Made by a program: the position numbers and the translations under genes
Notes under the pieces: model-generated
Told to the model about the DNA's origin: nothing
Seen by the model: only the letters and a program-made list of their open reading frames with translations
Databases searched by the model: none
NCBI GenBank assembly: GCA_045594425.1
Contig: JAZNYK010000010.1
Location: 1-7,811 of the forward strand
DNA: 7,811 nt
Direction of reading: 5' to 3'
Source of the DNA: RGIG1681 sp045594425
Lineage (GTDB): Bacteria; Bacillota; Clostridia; Christensenellales; UBA1242
Shown here: piece after piece, positions 6,448 through 7,811 of the stretch
How positions within the stretch are numbered: position 1 is the stretch's first letter
Layout: every line of letters starts with the position of its first letter

Positions 6448-7811
6448 TTATTCAAGTGTGTTGTTTAAAAGTTTTTCAAAAGGAAAAGCAGTTGAACGCA
6501 AAGTTTTCTTTGTGAGTCGGTTTGCGGCACCTTCAGGGTATCCTTGTGAAAGATAAATGTTTAACATGGCAGTATAAAACATCGCTTTTGATGGTGGAAT
6601 AGCCAAACTTGATTGTTTGGAAAAATCTTCTTCATAAGGTTCATTATAAACTGGGGTTGAAAAACCTTGTGATAAATAGAAATCGTTTTCGTTTGATAGG
6701 TAAGAATTTTTTAAATGAATATCTTTGCACGCATATAAAATTTTTGATATATCAATGGCTTCTGATTCATACTTTAAACTTAGTTTAAGTTTATCAATTG
6801 GAAATCCATTTTTTAATAAACACCCAATGACATACATAGAGTTTTGAATGCTTGAGTCATGTTTTTTGCTTTCAGATGAAACAGAATCTTCAACACATTC
6901 TCGAACAATTGTGTTTGCAAAATTCTTAAGTTCAACAAAAGGATTGAGTTTTTCTTCTTTTTCAAAATCAAAAGAATCAAGAACTTCTCCCAAAACAGGA
7001 AGGTATTTTTTTGTTCTTAAAAATGTGTCTTCAAACAATGCTTTATATTCAGGAGTGTTTTTTTTCTCAAATTGTTCACACCAAGTTTCTAGTTCAGATA
7101 TCAGCCTTTCGTCTGAAAACTGCTGTTTAAACATTGAAGAAATTTCTTGTTTTGAAAAACCCAGAAAAATAAGTTCTTGTGTTCTTGCGTCTAAAATATC
7201 AATAAAAGATAATTGGTTTTTTGTATTGAATAAACTTGAAGGATTAAAAAGGTTTTTCAAGTGCTCTTCATAAGCAAGTTCGGCCCTGTTTTGATTAATT
7301 GAAGAAATGCATTCTTCAATTTTTTTATCAATGCCAAGTTGTTTTATTGAGGAGTCTGCTTGTTGTTTTAAAATTTCATTTTGGCTTAACCCATGAGTTT
7401 TTTCTGGGAATAAATAAGACAATATTTTTTTGTGTTCAGAAATAATATTTTGTTCAAAACCTTCTTCAATTGAACCAATGTCTTTATCTTCAGTAATAAA
7501 GTGGTCTAAAACATATCCGTGGTTATAAACCATATCAAGATGCTTAAATGGAACAAGAGCAAAGTTAAAAGATTCTTTTCCAAAAATTGTTCGGTTTGTT
7601 TTTGCACAGTCAAATGTAGGGTCTGAATGAAAGATTCCATGGATGCCATATTTGTCATCGTCAATTCTGACCGCACAAGCCATGTGGTTTCCTGGTTTTT
7701 TTCCACCAACAATAAGAGGTTGAAGTGTGCAAGGAATATTCAATCTGTTGCAAAGTGTGAATAGCATATTTGCAAAACCTGCACAAACAATTTTGTCGCC
7801 GTTTAAAATAG
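6448..7811 (-). CDS. Transglutaminase-like protein, 5' end cut by the window edge
   Basis: The reading frame is open from the right edge to TAA at 6448, giving 453 visible residues. An ATG at 7767 is not the likely start, because the 14 residues before it hold the probable catalytic site. Numbering from the first visible codon (7809-7807), KIVCAGFAN (6-14) carries Cys9, GNHMACAVRI (40-49) carries His42, and FHSDPTFD (60-67) carries Asp63. This order and spacing match the Cys-His-Asp core of the transglutaminase-like superfamily, whose members include protein cross-linkers, cysteine proteases and peptide N-glycanases. About residues 90-453 are unrecognised, charged and probably helical, with possible coiled-coil parts. 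The last 60 residues include IPPSKAMFYTAMLNIYLSQG. No membrane segment is visible; a signal peptide could lie beyond the edge. It converges on leuS and shares its terminator. The superfamily call is fairly good; substrate and role are unknown. Confidence 0.75.
   Translation of the reverse strand, partial: ILNGDKIVCAGFANMLFTLCNRLNIPCTLQPLIVGGKKPGNHMACAVRIDDDKYGIHGIFHSDPTFDCAKTNRTIFGKESFNFALVPFKHLDMVYNHGYVLDHFITEDKDIGSIEEGFEQNIISEHKKILSYLFPEKTHGLSQNEILKQQADSSIKQLGIDKKIEECISSINQNRAELAYEEHLKNLFNPSSLFNTKNQLSFIDILDARTQELIFLGFSKQEISSMFKQQFSDERLISELETWCEQFEKKNTPEYKALFEDTFLRTKKYLPVLGEVLDSFDFEKEEKLNPFVELKNFANTIVRECVEDSVSSESKKHDSSIQNSMYVIGCLLKNGFPIDKLKLSLKYESEAIDISKILYACKDIHLKNSYLSNENDFYLSQGFSTPVYNEPYEEDFSKQSSLAIPPSKAMFYTAMLNIYLSQGYPEGAANRLTKKTLRSTAFPFEKLLNNTLE

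Noticed and set aside
6848..7273. A 141-codon + strand open frame antisense to the transglutaminase-like gene
   Set aside because: Its Ser- and Phe-rich product looks like the complement of Glu/Lys-rich coding sequence, and I see no ribosome binding site or domain.

Overview
The window is about 30% G+C and reads as a low-GC bacterium of the Bacillota (Firmicutes) type, possibly an uncultured clostridium-like lineage. This rests on the protein families present (a VanW-domain protein, a SpoIID-like lipoprotein, a bacterial LeuRS), the base composition, and the standard bacterial code: tryptophan is TGG throughout, and two genes end in TGA. The genus cannot be named from this sequence.

Layout. 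Positions 1-210 are very T-rich on the + strand and hold no gene I can support. A lipoprotein gene (885-211, minus strand) resembles a degenerate SpoIID/LytB-family protein. A 153-base divergent spacer with overlapping candidate promoters separates it from a class II tRNA nucleotidyltransferase gene (cca, 1039-2436, +). A 130-base spacer with a small repeat cluster follows. Next is a secreted or membrane-anchored VanW-domain protein (2567-3817, +), then a 154-base spacer with a good sigma-A-type promoter, then leuS (3972-6383, +). A hairpin with T-runs on both sides (6404-6438) can terminate leuS and also the converging gene on the minus strand. That last gene (7811-6448) is cut by the right edge. 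It encodes a protein with a transglutaminase-like Cys-His-Asp triad and a long helical region of unknown role.

How the genes relate. cca and leuS both act on tRNA: one builds or repairs the 3' CCA end, the other charges tRNA-Leu with leucine. The lipoprotein and the VanW protein are envelope proteins from peptidoglycan-linked families. Spacers of 130 bases or more suggest separate transcription units rather than one operon. Nothing here looks like a mobile element, CRISPR array, defence island or biosynthetic cluster. The points most worth a second look are the SpoIID-like protein lacking the family's catalytic signatures, the altered threonine-rich editing motif in LeuRS, the VanW protein as a possible non-canonical transpeptidase, and the edge-truncated transglutaminase-like protein.
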